This document shows positions 9,356 to 18,572 of a DNA stretch of 64,000 bases, piece by piece. The position numbers and the translations under genes are program-made. The stretch comes from Carboxylicivirga marina (lineage in GTDB: Bacteria; Bacteroidota; Bacteroidia; Bacteroidales; Marinilabiliaceae). Position 1 is the first letter of the stretch, and each line of letters opens with the position of its first letter. The DNA is taken from the NCBI RefSeq assembly GCF_016612505.1, contig NZ_JAENRR010000007.1:94343-158342 (forward strand), in the 5' to 3' direction. The notes under the pieces were generated by a model. It was not told where the DNA came from and ran no database searches. It saw only the letters and a list, made by a program, of their open reading frames with translations.

Positions 9356-11476
9356 ATGAGACAATTTTTATTGCTTTCGTTGGCCATGGTATTTGCTTTT
9401 AGCGCATGCCAGTCGCCACAAAAAACAGAAACAAGCGTGGAAAACCCGTTTTTTAGTAAGTATGATACGCCCTTTAATGTGCCTCCATTTGAGCAGATAA
9501 AGCCAGAGCATTACATGCCGGCAATTGACAAAGCGATGGCGGAACACAAAGCTGAGGTAGACGCGATTATTAATAATACAGAAGCACCGTCATTCGAAAA
9601 CACCATTGTGGCTTTAGATGAAGCTGGTAAGATGTTATCAGAAGTGATGTCGGTGTATTACAGTTTAAAATCGGCACATGGTACTGAAGGTATTATGGCT
9701 ATTGCTTCCGAAGTTGGAAAAAAGATGAGCGCACATGGTGATGACATCAGCTTAAACCCAGCTTTATTTGAAAGAGTGAAAGCTGTTTATGAGCAAAAAG
9801 ATGCTTTAACTTTAACAGGTGAGCAGCAAATGTTGCTAAAAGATACTTACAAGGGATTTGTACGTAGTGGTGTTAGTTTAGAGGAAGATGAGAAAGTGGA
9901 GTTAAGAAAAATCAACTCGCGTCTTTCAGAACTTTATAACTCATTTTCGACCAATGTTTTGAAAGAGACTAACAACTTTAAGTTAGTGATTGAGAATAAA
10001 GCTGATTTAGCTGGTTTGCCTGAGTCATCAGTAATTGGTGCTGCCGAAACGGCTAATGAAATGGGAATGGAAGGCAAATGGGTATTCACTACTCAGAAGC
10101 CAAGCATGTTACCATTTTTATCATATGCTGATAAGCGTGATTTACGAGAGCAGTTATACAAAGGTTACTTCATGCGTGGCAACAATGGTAACGAGTTTGA
10201 TAACAAACTAATTATCGAAGAGATTGTAAACCTTCGCGTTAAGAAAGCCAACTTGTTAGGGTATAACAACTATGCCGATTATGTATTGGAAGAGCGCATG
10301 GCTAACACAACCGATAAAGTATATGGTTTGCTTGAGGAGCTTTGGGCTCGTGCTATTCCAGTGGCTAAGAAAGAGCTTGCAGATATGCAAAAAATCATCG
10401 ACCGTGAAAAAGGTGGTTTCGAATTAGCTTCTTGGGATTGGTGGTACTATGCTGAGAAAGTACGTCAGGAAAAATACAATCTGGATGAGAATGAAGTACG
10501 TCCGTATTTTGAGTTAAACAATGTACGTGATGGGTCTTTTGCTGTTGCTACCAAGTTATGGGGACTTCAGTTTGAAGAAATCACCACTGAGTTTCCTAAG
10601 CCTCATGCCGATGCACAGGTTTTTAAAGTAACTGAAGCTGACGGTTCGCACAAAGGTATTTTATACATGGATTGGCATCCACGTGCCACTAAGAAGCAAG
10701 GTGCATGGTGTGGTGTTTTCCGCAAGCAACATCGTGAAAATGGTGATAATGTACCTCCGGTAGTTACGATCGTATGTAATTTTTCTAAACCTGTGGGGGA
10801 TAAGCCAGCTTTATTAAGCTTTGATGAAGCTTCTACCTTGTTCCACGAGTTTGGGCATGGTTTACACCAGCTCTTGAGTGATTGTAATTACAAAGGCCTG
10901 GCAGGTACTTCGGTTCCTCGCGATTTTGTTGAATTACCATCGCAGGTAATGGAAAACTGGGCCGGTGATGCTGAAGTAATGAAAGAATATGCTCGTCATT
11001 ACAAAACAGGTGAGGTTATTCCTGATGAGTTAGTTGAGAAATTAAAGAATAGCGCACACTTTAACCAGGGCTTTGCCACAACTGAATACTTAGCTGCTGC
11101 TTTGTTAGATATGAATTACCATACACAAACAAAAGAGCAGAAACTTGATGTGAATAAGTTTGAAGAAGACTATTTAGCCGGTATTGGTTTAATGCCAGAG
11201 ATTATTTCACGTTATAAGTCAACTTACTTTATGCACATTTTTGCCAGTAGCGGTTATACAGCCGGATACTACAGCTACATTTGGTCGGCTGTGCTAGATG
11301 CTGATGCTTTTGAAGCATTTAAAGAAACCAGCTTATATGATCAGGCAACAGCTACTTCGTTTCGTAAAAATATCCTTGAAAGAGGAGGTACAGTAGAAGC
11401 GATGGAGATGTATAAGAACTTCCGTGGTCGTGAGCCGAAAATTGAAGCATTGCTTCGTCAGCGAGGATTAGATTAA
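9356..11476 (+). CDS. dcp: M3 family peptidyl-dipeptidase (Dcp-like), lipoprotein
   Basis: The 706-residue zinc metallopeptidase cleaves dipeptides from small peptides. The N-terminus is a lipoprotein signal (FSACQS, Cys18), placing it in the periplasm or on a membrane. The zinc motif FHEFGHGLHQLL (HEFGH about residues 496-500) and the downstream glutamate in DFVELPSQVMENW match the M3 family. Catalytic-domain C-terminal motifs (YSYIWSAVLDADAF, FRGREPKIEALLRQRG) are typical of Dcp. Length is usual for the family. Monocistronic, with a terminator just downstream. Confidence 0.92.
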   Translation: MRQFLLLSLAMVFAFSACQSPQKTETSVENPFFSKYDTPFNVPPFEQIKPEHYMPAIDKAMAEHKAEVDAIINNTEAPSFENTIVALDEAGKMLSEVMSVYYSLKSAHGTEGIMAIASEVGKKMSAHGDDISLNPALFERVKAVYEQKDALTLTGEQQMLLKDTYKGFVRSGVSLEEDEKVELRKINSRLSELYNSFSTNVLKETNNFKLVIENKADLAGLPESSVIGAAETANEMGMEGKWVFTTQKPSMLPFLSYADKRDLREQLYKGYFMRGNNGNEFDNKLIIEEIVNLRVKKANLLGYNNYADYVLEERMANTTDKVYGLLEELWARAIPVAKKELADMQKIIDREKGGFELASWDWWYYAEKVRQEKYNLDENEVRPYFELNNVRDGSFAVATKLWGLQFEEITTEFPKPHADAQVFKVTEADGSHKGILYMDWHPRATKKQGAWCGVFRKQHRENGDNVPPVVTIVCNFSKPVGDKPALLSFDEASTLFHEFGHGLHQLLSDCNYKGLAGTSVPRDFVELPSQVMENWAGDAEVMKEYARHYKTGEVIPDELVEKLKNSAHFNQGFATTEYLAAALLDMNYHTQTKEQKLDVNKFEEDYLAGIGLMPEIISRYKSTYFMHIFASSGYTAGYYSYIWSAVLDADAFEAFKETSLYDQATATSFRKNILERGGTVEAMEMYKNFRGREPKIEALLRQRGLD

Positions 11477-11505
11477 GAACTCTCATATCCAATCAACAAT
11501 AACTG

Positions 11506-11538
11506 AAATGGCCACCTTGTAATGAGGTGGCCATTTTT
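11506..11538 (+). terminator. Intrinsic terminator of the M3 peptidase gene
   Basis: AAATGGCCACC and GGTGGCCATTT form an 11-bp stem with loop TTGTAATGA, followed by a T run. It begins 30 bases after the stop codon. Confidence 0.88.
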
Positions 11539-11774
11539 ATTGAATAGAAATGACTGTTGATTAAAATTACATTACTTACAAATTCAAATGAGTGATAATG
11601 TACTAGTTGTTTGTGTTTGATAAATAGCCCCTTATAAACGACAGATGGCTGCATGTTTTTGATTGTATCCCTAAAGAAAATGACGATTACCCATTTATTT
11701 TTGATGCATTTCCAATAATAAACGGCTCACTCCCACACAAAAATGACAAAGTACCTGTCATCAATGAAAGTATT

Positions 11775-11902
11775 GTGGGTATGAGTCAAAAAATTGTGGT
11801 CATGAATGATTTTTACGTGGTCATGAATGATTTCTGAATGGGCATGAGTGATTTACAGAAGGTTGCACATGATTTTTATGCGGTTATCAGTCATTAATTT
11901 TA
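11775..11902. repeat. Degenerate 21-bp tandem array (array A)
   Basis: Six degenerate units begin near 11775, 11796, 11817, 11839, 11860 and 11882, a period of 21 to 22. The best units read GTGGTCATGAATGATTT; the palindromic TCATGA is the common core. Decayed relatives of the word (ATGAATG, CATGAAT) continue sparsely to about 12140. The array is in the 750-base gap before the AI-2E exporter gene and has no credible ORF. It shares its period with array D and half the period of arrays B and C. Confidence 0.65.
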
Positions 11903-12188
11903 GGGAAAGTGTGATTAAAAAGGCGTTATCTGTCAAAAAAATGAGGTTTAGTTTCAGAAATATCGGGTTTTGCGTCATTTATATGTCGTCATTAATGACA
12001 TTTTTGAGGTAATAAATGATTCTTATGTAAAAAATAAGATTTCTATATGGTCAACTAAGAGAAATGCCAGGGAAATGACGATAAATTGATGTTCATGAAT
12101 AAAAATCAGGCCATAATCCGATGAATGTTAAAGCTCATTAATGATTTCGGTATAGTGTTAAAGCAATTATTGTTTGGCATTAATCACT

Positions 12189-12196
12189 TATCTTTG
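12189..12196 (+). promoter_or_regulatory. Promoter -7 element TATCTTTG of the AI-2E exporter gene
   Basis: TATCTTTG matches the Bacteroidota -7 consensus TAnnTTTG exactly and lies 32 bases before the start codon. A TTTG (12173-12176) upstream is a poorly spaced -33 candidate. Confidence 0.55.
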
Positions 12197-12227
12197 CAAT
12201 GCTTAATTTTGACTTAGAAGTATTTCG

Positions 12228-13259
12228 ATGAACGACCAAAAAACCACTAACAGATTATTACTAATACTAGTCATTCCTTTTATTTTCTACCTGCTAAAAG
12301 TCCTCTCTTTTATATTTGTGCCGTTGGTAATGGCGATGTTTATTTCTTTGTTGTTTCTGCCAATCATGCGATGGTTATCAAAAAAGAAAGTACCAAAAGC
12401 CATTAGTATTCTCATAGTTGTGATGATGATAACGGGCATTTTTAAGGTTGGTGGCGAACTGATTAAATTATCCAGTCAGGAGATTCTTTCGGCTGACAAT
12501 CAGTTTTTTCAAATGGCGGAAGAAAAGCTGGTTGGTGTTATTGTTTCTATTGAAGATTTCTTTGGTATTACACGTGTACAGGGCGAAACGGTTTTCAGTC
12601 ATTACTTTAAGGGTAATAACATGCTGAATAATATAAGCATGACCATTGATTTTATTGGCAGTTCATTGTCACTAACACTGACCACTGCCTTTTTTGTGGT
12701 ATTGCTACTAACGGGGTCAATGAATTTTCAGAAGCTCATGAACTCTACTTTGTTTAAAGTGAAGTATTCATCCGTTAAAGCCTTTCGTCAGGTTGAAAAG
12801 GACATCATTAAGTTTGTACAGGTTAAGTTTGTCATTAGTCTGTTAACCGGACTTGGCTTTAGTTTGGCTTGCGTATTTTTCGATGTGAGCTTTCCCATTT
12901 TCTGGGGTTTGTTTGCCTTTGCCATCAACTTTGTTCAGATGATCGGCTCCATTGTTTCGGTGGTTTTACTTTCTTTATTTGCGCTCGTGGAATTAGATCC
13001 GACAGGCACCTTGCTGTTTTTTATATTGACAATTATAGCAGTACAGGCTGTAATGGGTGGCGTGCTAGAGCCTGTTATGATGGGGAAAACCTTTTCGGTT
13101 AACGTCATTGTCATTTTGGTGATGTTAATGCTGTGGGGTTATATATGGGGAATACCGGGGTTAATACTCTCTATTCCTTTAACTGTATTTGCTAAAATTT
13201 GCCTCGACCAGTTTCCACGCTATAAAGTGATTTCAAGCATTATTAGTGGGAAGAATTAA
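12228..13259 (+). CDS. AI-2E family transporter
   Basis: The 343-residue membrane protein has about seven to eight hydrophobic helices and the general layout of the AI-2E (UPF0118, PerM/TqsA-like) family: an N-terminal helix pair, a soluble insert (about residues 85-130) and a C-terminal helix bundle with GGVLEPVMMGKTFSVN and IPLTVFAKI. Family members are permease-like proteins implicated in export of autoinducer-2 or in Na+/H+ antiport. The substrate here is unknown. Monocistronic. Confidence 0.85.
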   Translation: MNDQKTTNRLLLILVIPFIFYLLKVLSFIFVPLVMAMFISLLFLPIMRWLSKKKVPKAISILIVVMMITGIFKVGGELIKLSSQEILSADNQFFQMAEEKLVGVIVSIEDFFGITRVQGETVFSHYFKGNNMLNNISMTIDFIGSSLSLTLTTAFFVVLLLTGSMNFQKLMNSTLFKVKYSSVKAFRQVEKDIIKFVQVKFVISLLTGLGFSLACVFFDVSFPIFWGLFAFAINFVQMIGSIVSVVLLSLFALVELDPTGTLLFFILTIIAVQAVMGGVLEPVMMGKTFSVNVIVILVMLMLWGYIWGIPGLILSIPLTVFAKICLDQFPRYKVISSIISGKN

Positions 13260-13292
13260 TATAACTATAATAAGGTTAGTTGTAATGTTGAT

Positions 13293-13330
13293 AGTCTGGC
13301 ACCTGGTTAGTGTCAGGCTCACTCGTTTTT
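13293..13330 (+). terminator. Hairpin after the AI-2E exporter gene
   Basis: AGTCTGGCAC pairs with GTGTCAGGCT through two G-T wobbles around CTGGTTA, followed by CACTCG and T5. This is a weaker terminator candidate. The remaining 235 bases to the next gene hold nothing recognised. Confidence 0.45.
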
Positions 13331-13565
13331 AAATGTTTGTATCTGTTTTTGGTTGCACCAATAGCCTTGTGTGCGAAAGGTATTTTAAGCATACATTTTA
13401 AGGTAAATATTATACTATTAGATATAAGGTATGATTTTATATTTATAATATTTTGTTTCGAATGAAACCTTATTCTATAAATCGCGTCTAATCGTTCTTT
13501 ATCAACAAAATAAGATGATTAATTAAGTCAATTATAGTATTCATCAAATCATACAAATACAGAAC

Positions 13566-14009
13566 ATGAAAAAAACGTTTACACTCTTTTGTTTATTGAC
13601 ATTTGGATTATTTGCGCATGCGCAGACCAACGCAGAAACGCTTCAGGAGTTTTTAGGAGATGTTATTTCTTTTGAAGACGTTAAGCTTGATCCTAATCGT
13701 CCAATGACAAAAATACGACAATTGGCATCGGTGCAGGCCGATACTCTTTATGTCTTAACTCCTGCCAACGCTAATGAAGTTTTTAAAACAGCTACAGTTT
13801 ATCAGCATTGTATCGTTTTTACAGGTAGCCATACAATAGCGCGTGTAACTGATTTTGAAAAGACTTTAGCTTCGGGTTCATGGAAAACAAAGATGCCCTA
13901 CGCCGAAGGCTTTATTCAACGTGGTGACATGTCCAAAAAGAATGATTATCTCAATAACATTATTGGTATGCCCAGCGACCAAAAAAGAGTTGTATTTCTG
14001 TTTCGATAA
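13566..14009 (+). CDS. Small secreted protein of unknown function
   Basis: The 147-residue protein has a clear type I signal peptide (MKKTFTLFCLLTFGLFAHAQ, cleavage before Gln20). The mature part is soluble and mixed in composition, with no cysteine pairs or repeats except a lone cysteine in YQHCIVF. No family is recognised. Residues such as ITGSH-like FTGSHTIARV and the basic end PSDQKRVVFLFR do not give a function. It stands alone with its own terminator, so it is a real gene rather than a chance ORF. Confidence 0.75.
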   Translation: MKKTFTLFCLLTFGLFAHAQTNAETLQEFLGDVISFEDVKLDPNRPMTKIRQLASVQADTLYVLTPANANEVFKTATVYQHCIVFTGSHTIARVTDFEKTLASGSWKTKMPYAEGFIQRGDMSKKNDYLNNIIGMPSDQKRVVFLFR

Positions 14010-14023
14010 ACAACACTTTGGGA

Positions 14024-14057
14024 TCCACGTGAATGGCCATTCGCGTGGAGCTATTTT
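14024..14057 (+). terminator. Intrinsic terminator
   Basis: TCCACG-T-GAATGG pairs with CCATTC-G-CGTGGA and is followed by GCTATTTTATTT. It starts 15 bases after the secreted protein stop. Confidence 0.75.
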
Positions 14058-14092
14058 ATTTAATGATTATCACATGTTATAACACGAATATA

Positions 14093-14119
14093 AACGCTAC
14101 ATCATTTAAATGTAGCGTT
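14093..14119. terminator. Perfect 10-bp hairpin between convergent genes
   Basis: AACGCTACAT and ATGTAGCGTT flank a CATTTAA loop. There is no strong T run on either side, so it may act only as a 3'-end stabiliser for the converging minus-strand transcript. Confidence 0.5.
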
Positions 14120-14190
14120 GTTCGTTAAGTGTAATCTGTTATGTGAAAGAATTTCTGCAGTAGCTGACAAATTGAAATGTGATGTATTAT

Positions 14191-14745
14191 TTAAAGTCTA
14201 TATCCTACTCCAATAGTAATGCCTGGAAAATTATTATAACTAACATCATAAAAAACCCATTGAAACTTTATACCACCATTAATGAATAGATGCTCTGATA
14301 CAGAATACTCCATTTGAATGCCAATGTTTGCCAAAAGTGTAATAAGGCTATCATCGATACTTACATTATAAGCTCCCGAATATTTTGTCGGTTTTCCTGA
14401 CATATACCCGTCAATGTTTTCATAAAACAGTCCGAGTCCGGCATATGGTATTAAACAAAAACTTTCGTTACTTGAAATGTTATAAGCTAAATTAACGTTG
14501 AAAGAAGCATAACTGCTGTAGTATTCATTCTGATTATTATCTTCAAACGTGCCATTATACCTTTTAAAAAAGTAGGCTGCATCAGACAATAATAAAGTAT
14601 TCTTCCAACCTGGTGTTTTAAAGCCCACCCCTATTCCGTGCTTACCCGTCTTATTCAAGTGTTGATAATTTAAAGAAAATGAAGTGTTGTTCTGAGCAAA
14701 AGCCTAACACACCATTATAATATAAGCGCAGGGAAATAGTATTCT
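14191..14745 (-). pseudogene. Outer-membrane beta-barrel protein, broken in its signal peptide
   Basis: The intact part (14191-14658 and in-frame codons up to 14703) encodes alternating hydrophobic beta-strands ending ITIGVGYRL, as in small outer-membrane barrels. Reading upstream in frame gives AFAQNNTSFSLNYQH, which is the end of a signal peptide with its AFAQ cleavage site. The codon before it is TAG (14704-14706). Beyond that lie hydrophobic codons (LFPCAYIIMVC) and then a TAA, with no usable ATG. The export signal therefore cannot be made. The only start for the ORF is a TTG inside the first strand. It follows the beta-helix gene by about 20 bases and was probably cotranscribed with it. 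A sequencing error is possible. Confidence 0.65.
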
Positions 14746-14761
14746 TTAATTCCTGATTAAT

Positions 14762-16747
14762 CTATTTCGTTTTTAATATCTTCATCAACTCTTCCGGCAA
14801 TGGAGTGAAGTTTAAATCAGTGGTGTCGATCACACTCTTGATTTTATCAATATTAAACTGATTGATTTCTGGTACCACCGTTTCCACATTATCCTTCCAT
14901 ATTAACAATTTTGGGTTTCCTCTTTTTAACTGGTCACAATTGATAAAGATATTTTTAAGGACATAGTTCTGGTTCATATTTTCATCATAAAGCAACAACT
15001 GAGGGTACTTATTAATATAGGTCATTTGATTATCGAGGTAGGTGTCAATGGTTTTTCGGGTATAGTGTTTCCAATGGTCAAAACTCCAGGGAGTGAATGA
15101 CATTCCTTTATCACAGTCATAAAAAATATTGTTCCAGACAATGTTTTCTTTTCCGCCATGAATCTGTATACCTCCAAACTTACCTTTTGAGCTATTGTTA
15201 AATACATTACCGTAAATCAACACACCACTGATGGCATCATCCAGTCGCACGCCTGCCCGGCCATGTGCGGCATCAATGGCATCGTTATTCTGCGGGCCAA
15301 CATTGTAAAAATGATTATAACGGATAATATTGCCCCGGTAGTTGGCGGTTCCCCACATATCAATGGCGCCTTGATCATCCGATTCGGTCACCACGGCATA
15401 CATTGTATTGAATTCCACCATGTGGTCGTTGCCATTCAGGCGGATGGCACTGCTGGGTATGTTGTGCATGGTGCAGTGTGATATGCTGATGCCGACACCA
15501 TCTACCCAAATACCCGGGGTGTAGGTTAAATCGATGCGCGACAAGTGGTGTATGTGGCAGTTTTTAACACTTGCGTACCCACTTTCCAATGTGCTATAAG
15601 AACCTGCGTTGAGGCGTATACCGCCGCGTCCGGTGTTCCATATTTCGCAATTTATAACACTATTGTGCTGGCCTCCATCAATTATCATCCCTTCTCTTGC
15701 TACAGAGGTAACTGCGCAATTATCAATCAGTACATTATTGCTGTTCACAATTTTAATACCTGTGTGTGCACTGTTTTTAATACTCAGATTTCTGATAATA
15801 ACATTATTGCAGTTCTCTATCTCGATGAGAGGAGTTTGACAAACCGATAACTCTAAGCTCTCTATTTCATCGGGAGGAAAGAAATATATCTTCTTATTCT
15901 GATAGTCATAAGCATATTCGCCCGGCTGATCGATTTCGCGGATAACATTGACAGCAGCAAAGGGTTTGTCGCCTCTGAACAGATAGTTATTATAGGGAGG
16001 CTCTAACCATAGTATGTTATCATCAGCAGCAATGTGGCTCACTGATTCATAGGCATCAGCCCATAACCAATACCAGTAGCCATGCAGCAGGATGTTGGGT
16101 TCATCTGCCCACTCACTGATTTTTTGATTTTGAAATTTGATGCCGTATAAAGTTGTATCTCCACTCTGCTTTTTTGCAACACCTGAAAATTTAGTATACC
16201 CTTTATTGGGCCACCTGCTAAGCGACATTGGCTCATTATTGAAGATGATTTCATTTAATGCATAATTCTTGGACTGCTTACTTCCTGCAAAACCAGCCAG
16301 GCGTATCTTTTGCTGATTTATGGGCAACTTAGCTGTACTTATCTCAATGATTTTTTCACCATTCTTTGGATTTTTCCGATACAAAGGATGTTGGCGATTC
16401 AACTTTTTATAATCATCGATCACAACGCTTCCACAGATACTGGTCGACTCTTTTGATTGTCCCTGGACAATAAGTGTACCATCAAATGTTTTTAGTGTCT
16501 GATTATTAATTCGAATACCAGAATAACTACGATAAACAGGACTTGCGATATTGATGACAATAGAATCTGATGATTCGCTCAAGTGCTGGTTAATGTGCCT
16601 CAATGCCGCTTCAATAGACTGTAATGGACGGTCTTTTGTTCCGTCATTTGTGTTATCGCCTGTGTTGCTGATAAAGATGTGAGTGTTTTGAGCATGTAGT
16701 GACATTGAAAATAACATGCACAATATTAATAATATTGTCTTTTTCAT
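14762..16747 (-). CDS. Secreted right-handed beta-helix protein, GH141-like
   Basis: The 661-residue protein has a type I signal peptide (ending SLHAQ, about residue 19) and the N-terminal strand pattern IFISNTGDNTNDGTKDRP, typical of parallel beta-helix carbohydrate-active enzymes. A beta-sandwich-like insert follows (ILLHGYWYWLWADAYESV, then YDYQNKKIYFFPPDE). After it come repeated beta-helix coils rich in N and I (NNVIIRNLSIKNS, NNVLIDNCAV, ISHCTMHNIPSSAIRLNG). This arrangement resembles GH141/GH120-type glycosidases, which act on plant or algal polysaccharides; the exact family is a guess. A broken outer-membrane protein gene follows on the same strand. No SusC/SusD genes are adjacent. 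Confidence 0.7.
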   Translation of the reverse strand: MKKTILLILCMLFSMSLHAQNTHIFISNTGDNTNDGTKDRPLQSIEAALRHINQHLSESSDSIVINIASPVYRSYSGIRINNQTLKTFDGTLIVQGQSKESTSICGSVVIDDYKKLNRQHPLYRKNPKNGEKIIEISTAKLPINQQKIRLAGFAGSKQSKNYALNEIIFNNEPMSLSRWPNKGYTKFSGVAKKQSGDTTLYGIKFQNQKISEWADEPNILLHGYWYWLWADAYESVSHIAADDNILWLEPPYNNYLFRGDKPFAAVNVIREIDQPGEYAYDYQNKKIYFFPPDEIESLELSVCQTPLIEIENCNNVIIRNLSIKNSAHTGIKIVNSNNVLIDNCAVTSVAREGMIIDGGQHNSVINCEIWNTGRGGIRLNAGSYSTLESGYASVKNCHIHHLSRIDLTYTPGIWVDGVGISISHCTMHNIPSSAIRLNGNDHMVEFNTMYAVVTESDDQGAIDMWGTANYRGNIIRYNHFYNVGPQNNDAIDAAHGRAGVRLDDAISGVLIYGNVFNNSSKGKFGGIQIHGGKENIVWNNIFYDCDKGMSFTPWSFDHWKHYTRKTIDTYLDNQMTYINKYPQLLLYDENMNQNYVLKNIFINCDQLKRGNPKLLIWKDNVETVVPEINQFNIDKIKSVIDTTDLNFTPLPEELMKILKTK

Positions 16748-16985
16748 TTTTCTGATTTTGTGATAACTGTTAGTAAAAGATAATCAGCGGTGTAGTGTTG
16801 TTGGTTATACTGTATTTACTAACGTAAAGGTACTATATTCAAATTATTCTAAAAAAAATCAAATTTTCGGTAGGGTAAAAATAAGTTGATGCGGTATGCC
16901 AATGTAAGAGTACTTAAAACCGATTCAAAGGAATCATCAAAATGCTCTTGAAACAGAATAAACTAATCACATAAAAATAAAAGTT

Positions 16986-17930
16986 ATGAAGAAGGTATTA
17001 TTATCATTAGCAGTTGCAGCAGCATTAGTATCGTGCGATAAGAATGACAACATAATTGACGAAATGCCCATGGCAGATGTTGATTTAAAATCAACAACCG
17101 AGTCAGTTGTAACAACCGAAGCATCTTTAGATGATGTGGCCGAAGCAGCTGAATACGAAGTTGATTTATTTACCGGAACAGATGAGGCAGTTGAACAAAT
17201 AGCAGCCGAGCAAGCCGGAACAACCCTTAAAGCAGGTGGTGATGGTGAGCAAAATCAAACACGCTACCGCAACCGTTACAAGTGGGGTAAATGTCCGGAT
17301 ATCCACATTGTGAAAGAAGAAGGCGGATGGCCACGTACGATTACCTTAAACTATGGTGAATCAACTGAATTAGAGAATGGTCGTGTTATTGCTGGGATCA
17401 TCGAAATTTATCAAACAGCACCTCGTCGTGATAATGGAGTACGAACTGTTACATACGATGAGTTTAGCGTTGATGGAGTTGCTATTGTTGGGACAAGCGT
17501 TAAAACTTTTAAGTCTGAAAGTTTAAGTGTAAATATTGTTCGTGATTTAACATTTACTCTACCGGAAGATGGAACAACTATAGACCGTGTTTCAGAACGC
17601 AATCGCATCTGGACGCAAGGTATGGAAACTCCACTTGATCACACCGATGATATTTTTGAAATCACAGGTTTTGTTCAGTGTCAAGACTCAGATAACAATG
17701 TTTACCGTCGTGATATTACTTCACCACTTATCAAAAAAGGCGGATGTCGTTGGATTGTTGCCGGAGAAGTATCATTATCTAAAAACGGTGTTGAGTTTGC
17801 AACCATTAACTATGGCGATATGGAATGCGACCGCGTTGCAACCATGACAACTGAAGAAGGTAGCAAAGAATTTAATATTGGCGAACGCAAGCGTGAAAGA
17901 CGTCAGAAAGAAGAAGATACTAATGCTTAA
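16986..17930 (+). CDS. Lipoprotein of unknown function
   Basis: The 314-residue protein begins with a lipoprotein signal (AAALVSCDKND, Cys17). A 70-residue acidic, low-complexity linker follows (many D, E, T and A). Then comes a beta-rich domain with GKCPDIHIVKE, GRVIAGIIEIYQTAPRR and, near the end, GGCRWIVAGEVSL, with three cysteines. The C-terminus is highly charged (RKRERRQKEE). No family is recognised. The upstream spacing and its terminator show an independent unit. It lies directly before an ECF sigma/anti-sigma/TonB receptor set and might be a target of that regulator. Confidence 0.7.
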   Translation: MKKVLLSLAVAAALVSCDKNDNIIDEMPMADVDLKSTTESVVTTEASLDDVAEAAEYEVDLFTGTDEAVEQIAAEQAGTTLKAGGDGEQNQTRYRNRYKWGKCPDIHIVKEEGGWPRTITLNYGESTELENGRVIAGIIEIYQTAPRRDNGVRTVTYDEFSVDGVAIVGTSVKTFKSESLSVNIVRDLTFTLPEDGTTIDRVSERNRIWTQGMETPLDHTDDIFEITGFVQCQDSDNNVYRRDITSPLIKKGGCRWIVAGEVSLSKNGVEFATINYGDMECDRVATMTTEEGSKEFNIGERKRERRQKEEDTNA

Positions 17931-17960
17931 ACAACTTCCCGTTCACTCATATTGAGAGCT

Positions 17961-17996
17961 AACCCCGGAGTAGTAAACTTACTACTTCGGGTTTTT
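17961..17996 (+). terminator. Intrinsic terminator after the lipoprotein gene
   Basis: AACCCCGGAGTAGTAA pairs with TTACTACTTCGGGTT (one bulge, one wobble), followed by T5. Confidence 0.85.
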
Positions 17997-18083
17997 CAAA
18001 AAAATAATAGAAACAACGAAACATATAGGTTTACTTTTTACGTACTAACTTAGCTAACGGAAAGACAATCAATTTTATTTATT

Positions 18084-18572
18084 TTGAAGCGGGAAGATTT
18101 TAAAAGTTTATTTAATGAGCAATTCGATCCACTGCGTAACTACATTTATTACCGTTGTGGAGATGCTGAGCTAGCCACCGACATAGCACAAGATGTGTTT
18201 ATGAAACTGTGGGAAAAGAAACTGGATAAACCGCCCAAGGAACTGATAGGCCTACTCTATAAAATGGCAAAAGATGCCTTTATCAGTAAATACAGGCGAA
18301 GCAAAACAGAACAGGAGTTTATAGCAAGGCCGCCTGATAATGCCGAGAGTCAGTCGCCCGAAGAGGAGCTTAATTACAAAGAACTGAAAAGGACTTACGA
18401 AAGAGCCCTCAAGGAAATGCCGGAGATTCAAAGAGAAGTTTTCATGATGAGCCGGGTGGAAGAACTCAAGTATCACGAGATAGCCGAACGACTCGAATTA
18501 AGCATAAAGGCAGTAGAAAAGCGGATGAAAAACGCATTGCAATTTTTAAGACAAGAACTGGCAGTACAATGA
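18084..18572 (+). CDS. ECF-type RNA polymerase sigma factor
   Basis: The 162-residue protein has a region 2 (LRNYIYYRCGDAELATDIAQDVFMKLWE split over about residues 17-44) and a region 4 helix-turn-helix (YHEIAERLELSIKAVEKRMKN, about residues 130-150). It belongs to the extracytoplasmic-function sigma factors that Bacteroidota use to switch TonB-dependent uptake genes. The start is a TTG; the frame has a stop (TAG at 18051) and no ATG or GTG between. The gene overlaps the FecR gene by four bases (ATGA), the usual coupling for sigma/anti-sigma pairs. Confidence 0.9.
   Translation: MKREDFKSLFNEQFDPLRNYIYYRCGDAELATDIAQDVFMKLWEKKLDKPPKELIGLLYKMAKDAFISKYRRSKTEQEFIARPPDNAESQSPEEELNYKELKRTYERALKEMPEIQREVFMMSRVEELKYHEIAERLELSIKAVEKRMKNALQFLRQELAVQ

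Noticed and set aside
15263..15850. Long plus-strand ORFs inside the beta-helix gene
   Set aside because: Antisense frames of a well-supported gene with signal peptide and beta-helix repeats.
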